This document shows, piece after piece, positions 8,866 to 16,118 of a DNA stretch of 48,070 nucleotides. Origin of the DNA: Zestosphaera sp. (GTDB lineage Archaea > Thermoproteota > Thermoprotei_A > Sulfolobales > NBVN01); assembly GCA_038843015.1 (NCBI GenBank), contig JAWBSH010000011.1, positions 1 through 48,070 on the forward strand. Reading direction: 5' to 3'. Both the position numbers and the translations under genes were made by a program. The notes beneath the pieces were generated by a model. It was not told the origin of the DNA. It did not search any database and worked only from the letters and a program-made list of their open reading frames with translations. Position 1 is the first letter of the stretch. Each line of letters opens with the position of its first letter.

Positions 8866-9279
8866 TTAAATAGGTATGAAGTCAGCGCAGAATATCTTAA
8901 TACTTACTAGCTTTCCATCTTCTAGAGAGAGTTTCTTTCTTAGGTTGTGCCCTGAAATTACCTCTATGATGTTTGGCTTGTGTTTACTTAAGTACGGTCT
9001 AATCACTAAAACCCACTCATCCGAGAGTTCGGGGATCTTGCCAAACCAGTAGTAGAAGCCTCCTCTCTCAGTCCCGTCAACTATGAGGCTTCTTATCATT
9101 GAGGGAGTGCACTCTCTAATTAACTCCTCGTAAGTTTTGTTTATTTCTATGTTGAGGGTTCCTGGATATGGCTCCTCATCTATCAACTCTGTCAGAATTA
9201 TGTTGTAAGGCGGCATAGAGACGTACTTAGCTCCAACTCCTAAACCAGTTATTACCTTACCTTCGAGTACTACGTGCAA
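8866..9279 (-). CDS. ribK: CTP-dependent riboflavin kinase
   Basis: Phosphorylates riboflavin to FMN using CTP, as in the archaeal MJ0056 family. The 137-residue cradle-loop barrel is complete: GKVITGLGVGAKYVSMPPY near the N-terminus, PYPGTLNIEIN (the conserved PGTLN), GGFYYWFGKIP, and VLVIRPYLSKHKPNIIEVIS towards the end. The TTG start is supported by AGGTGAGGA 8 nt upstream. It overlaps the end of the endonuclease V gene by 23 nt, so the two are translated from one transcript. No functional link between FMN synthesis and DNA repair is implied; this looks like a housekeeping operon starting at the proteasome gene. Confidence 0.93.
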   Translation of the reverse strand: MHVVLEGKVITGLGVGAKYVSMPPYNIILTELIDEEPYPGTLNIEINKTYEELIRECTPSMIRSLIVDGTERGGFYYWFGKIPELSDEWVLVIRPYLSKHKPNIIEVISGHNLRKKLSLEDGKLVSIKIFCADFIPI

Positions 9280-9904
9280 TCTTACTCCTCACCTGCTTAG
9301 AGATCTTGTCAGCGGTATATATTGGTTCCGGTAATTCGTGGTCTTTAAATAGTTTTGGCGTGACCTCAACTATGAATTTCAGACTCACTTTATGACCTAT
9401 ACTCAAGTATGTTTTAGATGTGCCTCTCACAAACACGTAAGCTCCTAACACTCCATTATTTTCTAGGTACTTCTCTCCATTAATTACTACCTCTCTTCCT
9501 GAAAGGATTCTCTTAGCAACGCCTATAGTCGGCTTGTCGAGAACCACGCCCACATGTGAAGCTATGCCGAAAGACCTGGGATGCGTTATGCCATGTCCGT
9601 TAACTAGAATTAAGTCTGGGTCTATGTCTAGCAGTTCATAAGCAACAAACATTAGAGGCGCTTCTCTGAAAGCTAGTAGTCCGGGCACGTAAGGGATGTG
9701 AACTTCGTCGGAAGCCACAGAATACTTCACTAGACTCATATCTGGATACTTATGCAATGTTGCTATAGCTATCCCTATATCGCCGACATACGATAAGTCT
9801 AGCCCTACTATCGTGTCTATCCTGTCAGGCTCGTACGAGGTATCAACTAACTCAGAGAGTTTCTTCTGTATTGCTGACGCTCTGTAGTGGTCGAAAAGAA
9901 GCAT
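9257..9904 (-). CDS. nfi: Endonuclease V homolog with Asp to Asn at a catalytic site
   Basis: 215 residues, the normal length for endonuclease V, which nicks DNA (or RNA) 3' of deoxyinosine. Family motifs are in order: VGLDLSYVG with D36, IPYVPGLLAFREAP with the strand-separating PYxP wedge and E81, the NGHGITHPRSFG block at 102-113, and the Lys of TIGVAKR. The three metal ligands in Thermotoga enzyme are D43, E89 and D110. The first two correspond to D36 and E81, but the third is N102 here (LVNGHG in place of the usual VDGHG). This could weaken or abolish metal-dependent cleavage while keeping inosine binding. ATG start; 13 nt downstream of the proteasome gene. Confidence 0.9.
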   Translation of the reverse strand: MLLFDHYRASAIQKKLSELVDTSYEPDRIDTIVGLDLSYVGDIGIAIATLHKYPDMSLVKYSVASDEVHIPYVPGLLAFREAPLMFVAYELLDIDPDLILVNGHGITHPRSFGIASHVGVVLDKPTIGVAKRILSGREVVINGEKYLENNGVLGAYVFVRGTSKTYLSIGHKVSLKFIVEVTPKLFKDHELPEPIYTADKISKQVRSKIARSTRR

Positions 9905-9917
9905 AAGAACTTATTCC

Positions 9918-10526
9918 TCATGTTGTGAGACTCACGAACTTCTCAGTTACTCCCCCAGGTCTTATCAATACTACGTCTACACCGTCTCCTGAGAGAGCGT
10001 CTCTCTTTATAGCTGCGGAAACAGCTTCTACGGCTATCTGCGCAGCTTCTTCTAGGGAAATCCCCTCCCTATACTTAGATTCTATGATGCCTATAGCTAT
10101 CGGTGCTCCAGAGCCTATAGCCGCGTACACGTCCTCTATTAGTGATCCGAGCATGTCCATCACGTATAGGTGTGTGCCAGTCTCGTCAACTCCTCCGAAG
10201 ATTACTTCAGATATGAAGGGTAGCCACTTATTCTGGTATAAAATGATTGACAGTAGCCTGGCTGCTGAGTGAACACTTATTGGTCTTCCATTCTCTAGCT
10301 CGTAAGAATGTATTAATACGTTCATGGTCCTATTCAGTGTTTGTATATCAGAAAATAGGCCCGCAAACGCTAAGCCAAACCTGTCTTTAATAGCGAATAC
10401 TTTCTTACCGCCTCTACTCATAACAAACCCGCCGTAAGATACTCTCTTCTCGGCAGCCAGTACTACACCCTCTCTAGTCTTGATACCGACTGCTGTGGCG
10501 CCAGTCCCTATCCTCTCGTACGACAT
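9918..10526 (-). CDS. psmB: Proteasome beta subunit, non-catalytic (PsmB1 type)
   Basis: 20S proteasome beta subunit of 202 residues. The fold is clear: GVVLAAEKRVSYGGFVMS, KKVFAIKDRFGLAFAGLFSD, PFISEVIFGGVDE, AAIGSGAPIAIGIIES and SGDGVDVVLI. Active beta subunits are cleaved before Thr1 in a G-TTTVG context. Here the aligned segment is G-ATAVG, with A10 in the Thr1 position. This matches the inactive beta1 of Sulfolobus (ATAVGLK), which assembles with a catalytic beta partner. No catalytic beta gene is in this window. ATG follows GGTG by 5 nt. It heads a minus-strand operon with endonuclease V and ribK. Confidence 0.94.
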   Translation of the reverse strand: MSYERIGTGATAVGIKTREGVVLAAEKRVSYGGFVMSRGGKKVFAIKDRFGLAFAGLFSDIQTLNRTMNVLIHSYELENGRPISVHSAARLLSIILYQNKWLPFISEVIFGGVDETGTHLYVMDMLGSLIEDVYAAIGSGAPIAIGIIESKYREGISLEEAAQIAVEAVSAAIKRDALSGDGVDVVLIRPGGVTEKFVSLTT

Positions 10527-10551
10527 ACAAACACCTAATTAATTGAGTTAA

Positions 10552-10568
10552 ACACATAATATAAAGGT
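10552..10568. promoter_or_regulatory. Shared TATA region of two divergent genes
   Basis: The sequence ATAATATAAAGG can be read as a TATA box in both directions. On the minus strand it lies about 34 nt before the psmB ATG; on the plus strand about 45 nt before the UPF0248 GTG. The 81-bp gap has no other good candidate, so the two operons probably share this element or have overlapping ones. Confidence 0.35.
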
Positions 10569-10607
10569 TTAATACCGTGTATAAGGAGTAAATGTTTATG
10601 GTGTGAG

Positions 10608-10862
10608 GTGCACGCGATTAAGAAACTAGAAAACTATGAGTTGATTAAGAAGATAATTCACACTGTACCGGCTGAAGAGCTAGGAGACTACGTTATAGTA
10701 GTCTTAGATAGGAAGGCTAGTAACTCTCTAAAAGAAATTAGAGTTAGTGAGGTTACTAAGTTAATGAAGGATAGGTTAGTCTTGGGAGATACTATCATAC
10801 CTCTTCATAGGATAGTAGAGATTAGGAGGTTAGGTGAGGTTCTGTGGAGAAAGAATGTTTGA
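10608..10862 (+). CDS. UPF0248 / DUF504 family protein
   Basis: 84-residue basic protein with no membrane segment. It matches the small archaeal UPF0248 (DUF504) family: DYVIVVLDR in the middle and the C-terminal IPLHRIVEIRRLGEVLWRK with the conserved HRI and W. The family is often found near RNA-processing or ribosome-assembly genes and is suspected to bind RNA; no activity is established. The GTG start lies just after GGTGTGAG. It overlaps the NOG1 gene by 19 nt, placing it in one operon with a ribosome-biogenesis GTPase. Confidence 0.8.
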   Translation: MHAIKKLENYELIKKIIHTVPAEELGDYVIVVLDRKASNSLKEIRVSEVTKLMKDRLVLGDTIIPLHRIVEIRRLGEVLWRKNV

Positions 10863-11884
10863 GTAATGCTTTAAAGAGTGTTAGAGTGTGGAACTACGCT
10901 GAGGTCAGAGAAGTACTAATGAGTATATACTCAGAACCCGTCACTCTAGCTAAGAAAGTTAAGAGGAGGAACGTGATGAGATATTTAGTTAAGCTAGATA
11001 AGACGTACGAGGCGCTCAATAAAGTTTTCGAAGTCTTAAACACTCTGCCAGACCCAAACACGTTAAACCCCTTCTACGCTGAACTCTTAGCTATTTCAGG
11101 AATAACAGACTATAAGTCACTCTATCTCAGGTTGAGAGGCTTCAAGAAAGTTGTGAGGAAGTTGTGGAAGTATTATAGGATCCGAGTAAAGCTCGCCCTA
11201 ACTAGTGAGGAAGCCAAGAAAGACTTAAGAGAGTTTATTGGTAGGTCTTTATCTATTATTAGAAGACTTAATAAAGACTTAAAGAAACTTGAGGTAGCCG
11301 TTAATGAGTTGAAGAAATTACCTTGCATCGACTTCGCTAGTCTTAAAGTCGTTGTTTCTGGGATGCCTCAGGTAGGTAAGTCAACGCTAGTTGGCAGAAT
11401 CTCGACATCAAAACCGGAAGTATCTCCGTTTCCCTTCACAACAAAAAACATAATTTCTGGTCACCTTCAGCTAGACCACATGAGAATACAAGTTTTTGAC
11501 ACTCCAGGAATACTTGATAGGCCTATCTCAGAACTCAACGAGATAGAGAAGAGAGCTTTAGTAGCTATTAAGTTCCTTGCTGACGTAATAATATACTTGG
11601 TTGACCCAAGAGAGTCTAGTTACTACACTATAGGTCAGCAGATAGACTTGCTCCAGATGATTAAGGCGATGTTTAGCGACAAGCCTCTCTTAGTAGTCGT
11701 AAATAAAATCGACGAAACTTCGGAGGAGAGAATATCAGAAGTCTCGAAGCTGATTAAGAAAGTTTACGATAGCGAGCCATACAAAATAAGCGCTCTTAAG
11801 GGAATTGGTGTAGACGCTCTACTAGAGTGGGTTAAGAGTAAGTGTCTTGAGTTTTACGAGTCTCGACACCAGTTAACTCCTTGA
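10844..11884 (+). CDS. NOG1-type GTPase (ribosome assembly)
   Basis: 346 residues: an N-terminal four-helix bundle of about 160 residues typical of NOG1, then an Obg-like G domain. G motifs are complete: G1 GMPQVGKST, G2 in PFTTKN, G3 DTPG, G4 NKID and G5 SALKG. Eukaryotic NOG1 acts in assembly of the large ribosomal subunit and the archaeal family is thought to do likewise. GTG at 10844 follows GGTG by exactly 7 nt. It overlaps UPF0248 upstream and nearly abuts the PP-loop protein downstream. Archaeal NOG1 lacks the long C-terminal extension of the eukaryotic protein, as here. Confidence 0.9.
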   Translation: MEKECLSNALKSVRVWNYAEVREVLMSIYSEPVTLAKKVKRRNVMRYLVKLDKTYEALNKVFEVLNTLPDPNTLNPFYAELLAISGITDYKSLYLRLRGFKKVVRKLWKYYRIRVKLALTSEEAKKDLREFIGRSLSIIRRLNKDLKKLEVAVNELKKLPCIDFASLKVVVSGMPQVGKSTLVGRISTSKPEVSPFPFTTKNIISGHLQLDHMRIQVFDTPGILDRPISELNEIEKRALVAIKFLADVIIYLVDPRESSYYTIGQQIDLLQMIKAMFSDKPLLVVVNKIDETSEERISEVSKLIKKVYDSEPYKISALKGIGVDALLEWVKSKCLEFYESRHQLTP

Positions 11885-11925
11885 ATGCCGTAGTTATGTG
11901 TGAGAGCTTCAGCGGGGGTAACGTC

Positions 11926-13950
11926 TTGACGAGAAGATGGGGTGTGAGGCTTAAGCTCTACTGGTGTAGTAACTGTAATGTGCCTATCAGAGACCAGATT
12001 TGCAGTAAGTGTGGGGCTGCTGGAAGGGAATTACGTGTAGGAGAGCCTGGTGACATAAGACCTGGTTTCTATGGTGACCTGAAGATAATTGAGGAAGGGA
12101 TTGTTAACGAGTTCGGCACTGCTAAGTTAGTTAGTCTTCTTGATTTAGAGTCGAGTTTATTCTTCTTGAATAAGGTTCCTCACGTAGATGATATGAGAGA
12201 AATCATAGTTGGCGGGGTTGTTGTAGGTAGACTCCACTTTGACCCTGATTTGATGTGCTGGAGATGGAGGTTAAGTAAGTATAGCTCCCTACTAGCACTT
12301 AATGAAGGATTAGTTAAGAAGTTCGTTGTAGACAGGCCTAAGCCTCTAGAGCCTGTAGGTGATGAGGGAAGAGATGGTGAGCAAGCAGTCATAGTAGATA
12401 AGTCTGGCTATCCAGTAGCGCTAGCGGTGGCTAGGAAAGGTAAGTTTAGAGTGCAGACTCTGTTTAAGGGAGAACCTGAAGAACCTATAAGGAAGAGAAC
12501 TACCTTTGAGGACTTAATAAAGAGTAATGACTTCTGGCTTAGAACGAGAATCTCGAAGGGAGTGAAGAACGTCGCTATAATGTCTAGAAAGACTGGGCTG
12601 CCTATAGTTGTCTCTTATTCTGGTGGTAAAGATTCGTTAGTAGCTCTTCACTTAGTTCTTAAAGCTGGTATAGAACCTACGATGTTATTTAATGATACTG
12701 GTTTAGAACTTCCTGAGACTCTCAGGAACGTCAGGGAAGTTAGTGAAGCTTACGGCTTGAAGCTGATTAACGCGGACGCAGGTAATAAGTTCTGGGAAGC
12801 CGTAAGAGTATTCGGTCCTCCCGGGAAAGACTATAGGTGGTGTTGTAAGGTAGTGAAGCTAGTTCCTATATCTAGAGCGTATAAAAGCAGTTTTCGAGGA
12901 AGTGTCTTGTCTATTGTTGGGCAGAGAGCTTTTGAATCTATTGATAGGTCTCTTTCAGGCAGTGTGTGGAGGAATAGGTGGCTACCCGGAGTATTGTCTA
13001 TGTCCCCCATACAAGAATGGGACCAGATAAGTGTGTGGTCGTATATACACGTCAATAAACTGCCTGTTAACCCACTCTATTTTGAGGGGTTTGAGAGACT
13101 TGGTTGTTATTTGTGTCCGGCAGCTAACGTCGCAGAATACCATGAAATAAAAAAGAAGTACCCGGATTTATGGTGTAGGTGGGAAGAATTTCTCAGGACG
13201 TGGGTCGCTGAACGTGGACTACCTGAGTATTATGTCTCAAAACATTTATGGAGGTGGCATAACCCCGAAGCTCAAGGGAGGAGAAGGGTTGAGAAGTGGG
13301 CGGGCATTACTGCTACTTCATGGGTCTCAGAATTCATTAGGAGGTCGGGATTTGAGGCAACACTACTGAAGAAAAATAGTGAGGAAGTTTCTGTTAAGAT
13401 TACTCCTAGGCTACCGCTAGATTCTCTTTTGAGTCAGTGGAGAGTTCTAGGATATAAATACTCACTAACTAACGAACTACTAGAGATTAAGTCGGTTAAC
13501 GGCATCTTACAAATAAACTCAAACGGGCTCATAAATGCTGTATCGAGTGATGCGTTCGAGGAAGTAATCACTACTATAAAGCTTGGTGTTAGGTGGCTTA
13601 AATGCGTTAATTGCTTAAGTTGTGTTAATTGGTGTCCCCGCGACGCTATTAAGATAGTTGATGGGAGACCTCAAGTAGATTCTTCAAAGTGTTCAGGTTG
13701 TAGGATATGCGTTGACGCATGCCCGATCGCTGAGATGTTAGTTGAGAAAAACATAGTTACTCAGTTGTTAGGGAATCCTAGGAGTAGGGGGAGGAGAAAA
13801 GATGTTGTTACTAAAGCCCTCTCAATACTCTCTGGTGAGGGTGTTAGGAGAGTAAGTAGGAGAAGTATACTCTACACTGAGGAGGATTTAGGAGGATTTA
13901 TAGACTTTCTTAAACACATCGATACCGCGCCCGAGGATGAGAGTCCTTAA
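11926..13950 (+). CDS. PAPS-reductase-like PP-loop protein with zinc ribbon, PUA-like and ferredoxin domains
   Basis: About 674 residues and four parts. First, a zinc ribbon (CSNCNVPIRDQICSKCG). Second, a PUA-like RNA-binding region at roughly 100-190. Third, a PP-loop ATP-pyrophosphatase of the PAPS-reductase family (VSYSGGKDSLVALHL, YRWCCKVVKLVPI, RLGCYLCPA). Fourth, two [4Fe-4S] sites near the C-terminus (CVNCLSCVNWCP and CSGCRICVDACP). The combination points to a ferredoxin-coupled sulfur or nucleotide reaction, possibly tRNA thiolation or sulfur relay, rather than simple PAPS reduction; this is inference. The frame is open from TTG 11881, but TTG 11926 has GGGGGTA 5 nt upstream and was preferred. 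It is the last gene of the UPF0248/NOG1 operon. Confidence 0.85.
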   Translation: MTRRWGVRLKLYWCSNCNVPIRDQICSKCGAAGRELRVGEPGDIRPGFYGDLKIIEEGIVNEFGTAKLVSLLDLESSLFFLNKVPHVDDMREIIVGGVVVGRLHFDPDLMCWRWRLSKYSSLLALNEGLVKKFVVDRPKPLEPVGDEGRDGEQAVIVDKSGYPVALAVARKGKFRVQTLFKGEPEEPIRKRTTFEDLIKSNDFWLRTRISKGVKNVAIMSRKTGLPIVVSYSGGKDSLVALHLVLKAGIEPTMLFNDTGLELPETLRNVREVSEAYGLKLINADAGNKFWEAVRVFGPPGKDYRWCCKVVKLVPISRAYKSSFRGSVLSIVGQRAFESIDRSLSGSVWRNRWLPGVLSMSPIQEWDQISVWSYIHVNKLPVNPLYFEGFERLGCYLCPAANVAEYHEIKKKYPDLWCRWEEFLRTWVAERGLPEYYVSKHLWRWHNPEAQGRRRVEKWAGITATSWVSEFIRRSGFEATLLKKNSEEVSVKITPRLPLDSLLSQWRVLGYKYSLTNELLEIKSVNGILQINSNGLINAVSSDAFEEVITTIKLGVRWLKCVNCLSCVNWCPRDAIKIVDGRPQVDSSKCSGCRICVDACPIAEMLVEKNIVTQLLGNPRSRGRRKDVVTKALSILSGEGVRRVSRRSILYTEEDLGGFIDFLKHIDTAPEDESP

Positions 13951-14117
13951 TTCTCGTGTAGTCGTGAGTTAGTAGCTTGCGGTAAAATTAGGAGAATTAA
14001 TCAGCTTGTGGTCCTTCAATCACCGCTCAGGCAGGACACCACTCATCATTTCGTGTGAGTAGGTCCTTACAGTAGCTATATTTGTGCTTGCTTGATGTAC
14101 ACGCTACCTAGACTTGC
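13951..14117. other. Spacer before the IS605-type relic
   Basis: No supported gene. On the minus strand the open frame of the TnpB-like tail runs into this stretch and stops at 14076-14078. If the relic once produced an omega RNA, its guide segment would have been copied from the bases just below 14118. Confidence 0.4.
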
Positions 14118-14340
14118 TCTGACCTCCTCCCCGCTCTGAAGTGTGAGGATTCCGGGGAGGTTTAGAGCTACATCCCCATCGAAAGCGGGTTTAGCTCTGC
14201 ACCCGGTCTCAGGCGCTTTACCCCTACCCCGTGTAGAGCGGGGCTCAGGGATATGACTTCACAGTACCTAAAGAATGCAGAGCTTATAAACCTTACTACA
14301 TCATCCCCGCCCTAAAGAACGAGGCTTTTGAGATTGTAAT
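14118..14340 (-). mobile_element. IS200/IS605 (TnpB) element relic
   Basis: A compact unit bounded by two right-end-like hairpins in one orientation (14118-14160 and 14298-14340). On the minus strand a 60-codon open frame (14258 down to 14079) reads PEPRSTRGRGKAPETGCRAK followed by PAFDGDVALNLPGILTLQSG. From memory this resembles the C-terminal tail of archaeal TnpB proteins, in the zone where tnpB overlaps its omega RNA. The rest of tnpB and all of tnpA are missing. The outer hairpin supplies the last codons and stop of the gene at 14312. This is a deletion derivative, not an active transposon; family assignment rests on end sequence and tail only. Confidence 0.6.
14160..14285 (-). ncRNA. 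omega-RNA-like structured segment of the IS605 relic
   Basis: Exact complementary arms are dense here. AGAGCTA (14164-14170) pairs with TAGCTCT (14192-14198); GCTCTGCA (14194-14201) pairs with TGCAGAGC (14276-14283); CCCCG (14227-14231) pairs with CGGGG (14239-14243). The first two pairings share bases, so they are alternatives or part of a pseudoknot. The GC content is well above the surroundings. Position and orientation match the scaffold of a TnpB guide RNA read from the minus strand. Expression is unknown. Confidence 0.45.
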
Positions 14341-14659
14341 CACTAAGTACTCGTAAGACCTCGTTTGTTAGTTCCTCGTTAACGTATGGGAAGACAGTTA
14401 TTATTTCTTTCTCTATTAGTTCTTCACCAACCCACTCACTCGAAGGACTTAGCACGTAGATGGGTATTGACTCCTTAGACTCGCTTATCTCGCTTGACTC
14501 ATGCCTAGTTATTATAAGGTCGTGTTTTTCAGGGTCCCACTCCTTAAGAATATCAGAGACTACCTTCTTAATAGCTTCCCCAACACTCTCAACTTCTATT
14601 ATGTCTAGCGACTTGATTTTCCCTTCACTTATTCTTGCTATTACTGTTTTTACGCTCAA
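14312..14659 (-). CDS. Small hypothetical protein
   Basis: About 115 residues, acidic, without membrane segments or cysteine motifs; not recognised. Alternating strand-like and helical stretches (KTVIARISEGKIKSLDIIEV, VGEAIKKVVSDILKEW, DLIITRH, IPIYVLSP) suggest a small alpha/beta domain. GTG 14671 lies inside the GGTGTG ribosome site, so TTG 14659 (9 nt after it) was chosen; an ATT at 14662 is also well spaced. It starts just after the stop of the gene at 14675, so the two are co-translated. The last nine codons and stop lie in an IS605-like hairpin, so the native C-terminus may have been replaced. Confidence 0.6.
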   Translation of the reverse strand: MSVKTVIARISEGKIKSLDIIEVESVGEAIKKVVSDILKEWDPEKHDLIITRHESSEISESKESIPIYVLSPSSEWVGEELIEKEIITVFPYVNEELTNEVLRVLSDYNLKSLVL

Positions 14660-14674
14660 AATATTACACACCTG

Positions 14675-14992
14675 CTAGCCTAAGTAGTTCTTTAGTATTT
14701 CTAGGGAAGCCTTATAATCTCTTTCTTCGTCGAGGTAGCCTGTCTCGCTTAAGTTGGGCTGTGTCAAGACTTTAATTACCGTCCCGTCATCTAATTCTGC
14801 AAATAGTTGGGGTAGCCAAGTAATGCCTAGTTCGTCGGAATCACCGTATTGTGACACGTAGACGTAGTCGCCCCACCTGTACTCAAGCGGTATGTTGAGT
14901 TCTTTAGATATTTTCTCGGCTATCCCGCTGAAATGCTTATGTAGTGCGTGGTCTTTGTCCGTAACTAGTACTAGTTTCTTGAGCTTAGACAG
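14675..14992 (-). CDS. Small hypothetical protein with non-canonical (CTG) start
   Basis: About 106 residues, not recognised; a compact alpha/beta pattern (LKKLVLVTDKDHALHKHF, IAEKISKELNIPLEY, WLPQLFAELDDGTVIKVL) is compatible with a thioredoxin-like fold, which is only a guess. The first ATG/GTG/TTG in frame is at 14857 and would remove 45 residues of well-formed protein. Upstream, an in-frame TGA at 14999-15001 overlaps GGTGAG; 7 nt after GGTG comes CTG at 14992. A TATA-like TATTTATTA lies near 15021-15031. Either CTG is the start or one base is extra: dropping an A from the AAA at 14994-14996 would restore GTG AGT AAG. Confidence 0.6.
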   Translation of the reverse strand: MSKLKKLVLVTDKDHALHKHFSGIAEKISKELNIPLEYRWGDYVYVSQYGDSDELGITWLPQLFAELDDGTVIKVLTQPNLSETGYLDEERDYKASLEILKNYLG

Positions 14993-15048
14993 CTTTACTC
15001 ACCAATAGATACTAGTAGTAATAAATAAATAGTTTAGCTTCGGCAAGT

Positions 15049-15651
15049 CTAGAGAGTAACTGAGGCTCTAGAAGAAGTGCCTAGTAAATTAACTAATTTT
15101 AAGAGGCGCTGAAGCACCGTTATAGTATTAAGTAGTATGCCGACAGCTATTAATAACTCGGCATAATGCATCATGTTAAGTAATAGTAATGCTGTTGATG
15201 ATATTAACAGCAGACCTCTTTCACCTCTCTCCATGAAACCAACGCCTTCTAGATTAATCCTATATTGTGAGGCTATAGCTCTTAAGTAACTTATGAGAAA
15301 TGAAGTGCCGAGAAACAGTATTAACGTGATCCACTCAACTCCTATAATTCCTAAACTTAAGACAAACATTAACTCCTCGACTCTATCACTGAAAGAGTCT
15401 AGGAGAGCTCCCTTAGGTGTTGCGAGGCCAGCTACTCTAGCTACGGCGCCATCAAGCATGTCGCAAGCCAGACTTAAAATCATTAACGTTAAGACTGCTG
15501 AGATTACCTTAAAAAATGCAAAGACAGGTGTTGCGAGACTTAGCACTAGTCCACTTAAGGTGAGTATGTTGGGAGATATTCCCAGCCTCCATAGAAGAAC
15601 GCCTAAGTGCTTTAGGAGCGGCGTTATCGCGTCCCTAACTCTAGTAAGCAC
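15049..15651 (-). CDS. CDP-alcohol phosphatidyltransferase family protein
   Basis: Integral membrane enzyme of 200 residues with about six hydrophobic segments. It carries the full family motif D-G-x2-A-R-x8-G-x3-D-x3-D in DMLDGAVARVAGLATP-KGALLDSFSDR, which binds the CDP group and metal ions. In archaea the family makes archaetidyl-inositol-phosphate, archaetidylserine or archaetidylglycerol phosphate from CDP-archaeol or CDP-alcohols. The length and position fit the archaetidylinositol phosphate synthase type, but the headgroup cannot be decided. GTG start with GGTGAT and a 5-nt spacer. No other lipid gene adjoins it. Confidence 0.88.
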   Translation of the reverse strand: MLTRVRDAITPLLKHLGVLLWRLGISPNILTLSGLVLSLATPVFAFFKVISAVLTLMILSLACDMLDGAVARVAGLATPKGALLDSFSDRVEELMFVLSLGIIGVEWITLILFLGTSFLISYLRAIASQYRINLEGVGFMERGERGLLLISSTALLLLNMMHYAELLIAVGILLNTITVLQRLLKLVNLLGTSSRASVTL

Positions 15652-15834
15652 AGCGCATCACCAGGACTACTTAGAGATATTTCCATCTTTCACAGTTATC
15701 ATTATTCATTTCTTTCTCCTCCTGAGTCTCACGTAGGTATTCATCCTACCTAACTAAATTCCTGTAGTGAGGACTATTTTCTCTTTTATTTCTTACTTGA
15801 GGTTTTATAAGCTCATGGTCCTATCTCTATGGAT

Positions 15835-16010
15835 ACGTAGTAGTAAGGACCTGTATAACCCGTAAGAATTATAAGGCTCTGAAGTCTGTGAACTCTTCAG
15901 CGACCCCGGGTTTCCGAGACCTGCGGTAGACCGTGAGGAGAGTGGTTCGGTAAAAACCGTGACGAACCACCCTAGGAAAACCCGCGAAAGCCTAGAGCAG
16001 GAAACGGTTT
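15835..16010 (+). ncRNA. Possible structured non-coding RNA
   Basis: This GC-richer block lies in a gap of 467 bases. Exact arms: CTGAAG (15879-15884) with CTTCAG (15895-15900); GGGTTTCC (15908-15915) with GGAAAACCC (15975-15983, one bulged A); GTGGTTCG (15942-15949) with CGAACCAC (15963-15970); CCTGC (15920-15924) with GCAGG (15997-16001), which would cross the second helix. A TATA-like TTTATAAGC is centred near 15807, about 27 nt before the proposed 5' end. No RNase P, SRP or C/D-box consensus was found. Strand is chosen from the TATA element. It could also be a leader of the secreted-protein gene. Confidence 0.35.
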
Positions 16011-16118
16011 AATAAAAATCTTATAACCTACGACTATTTCACAAGAATAACTGAGCTTGTATGGTCTCTTCACCTAGCAAAGATTAGTAGTGTTAGGAGG
16101 AGCAAACATTTATTAGTT

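Noticed and set aside
14994-15002. GTG start at 15002 for the gene at 14675
   Set aside because: In frame from that GTG there is a TAA after five codons. It works only if one A of the AAA is an error, so it is kept as an alternative, not the call.
15293-15736. 147-codon open frame opposite the CDP-alcohol phosphatidyltransferase gene
   Set aside because: Antisense to a gene with a complete catalytic motif; composition is that of a reverse-strand shadow.
15835-16010. RNase P RNA (including the reduced type seen in Thermoproteales)
   Set aside because: GAGGAGAGT resembles conserved region I weakly, but region V (ACAGAA context) and the P4 pairing are absent.
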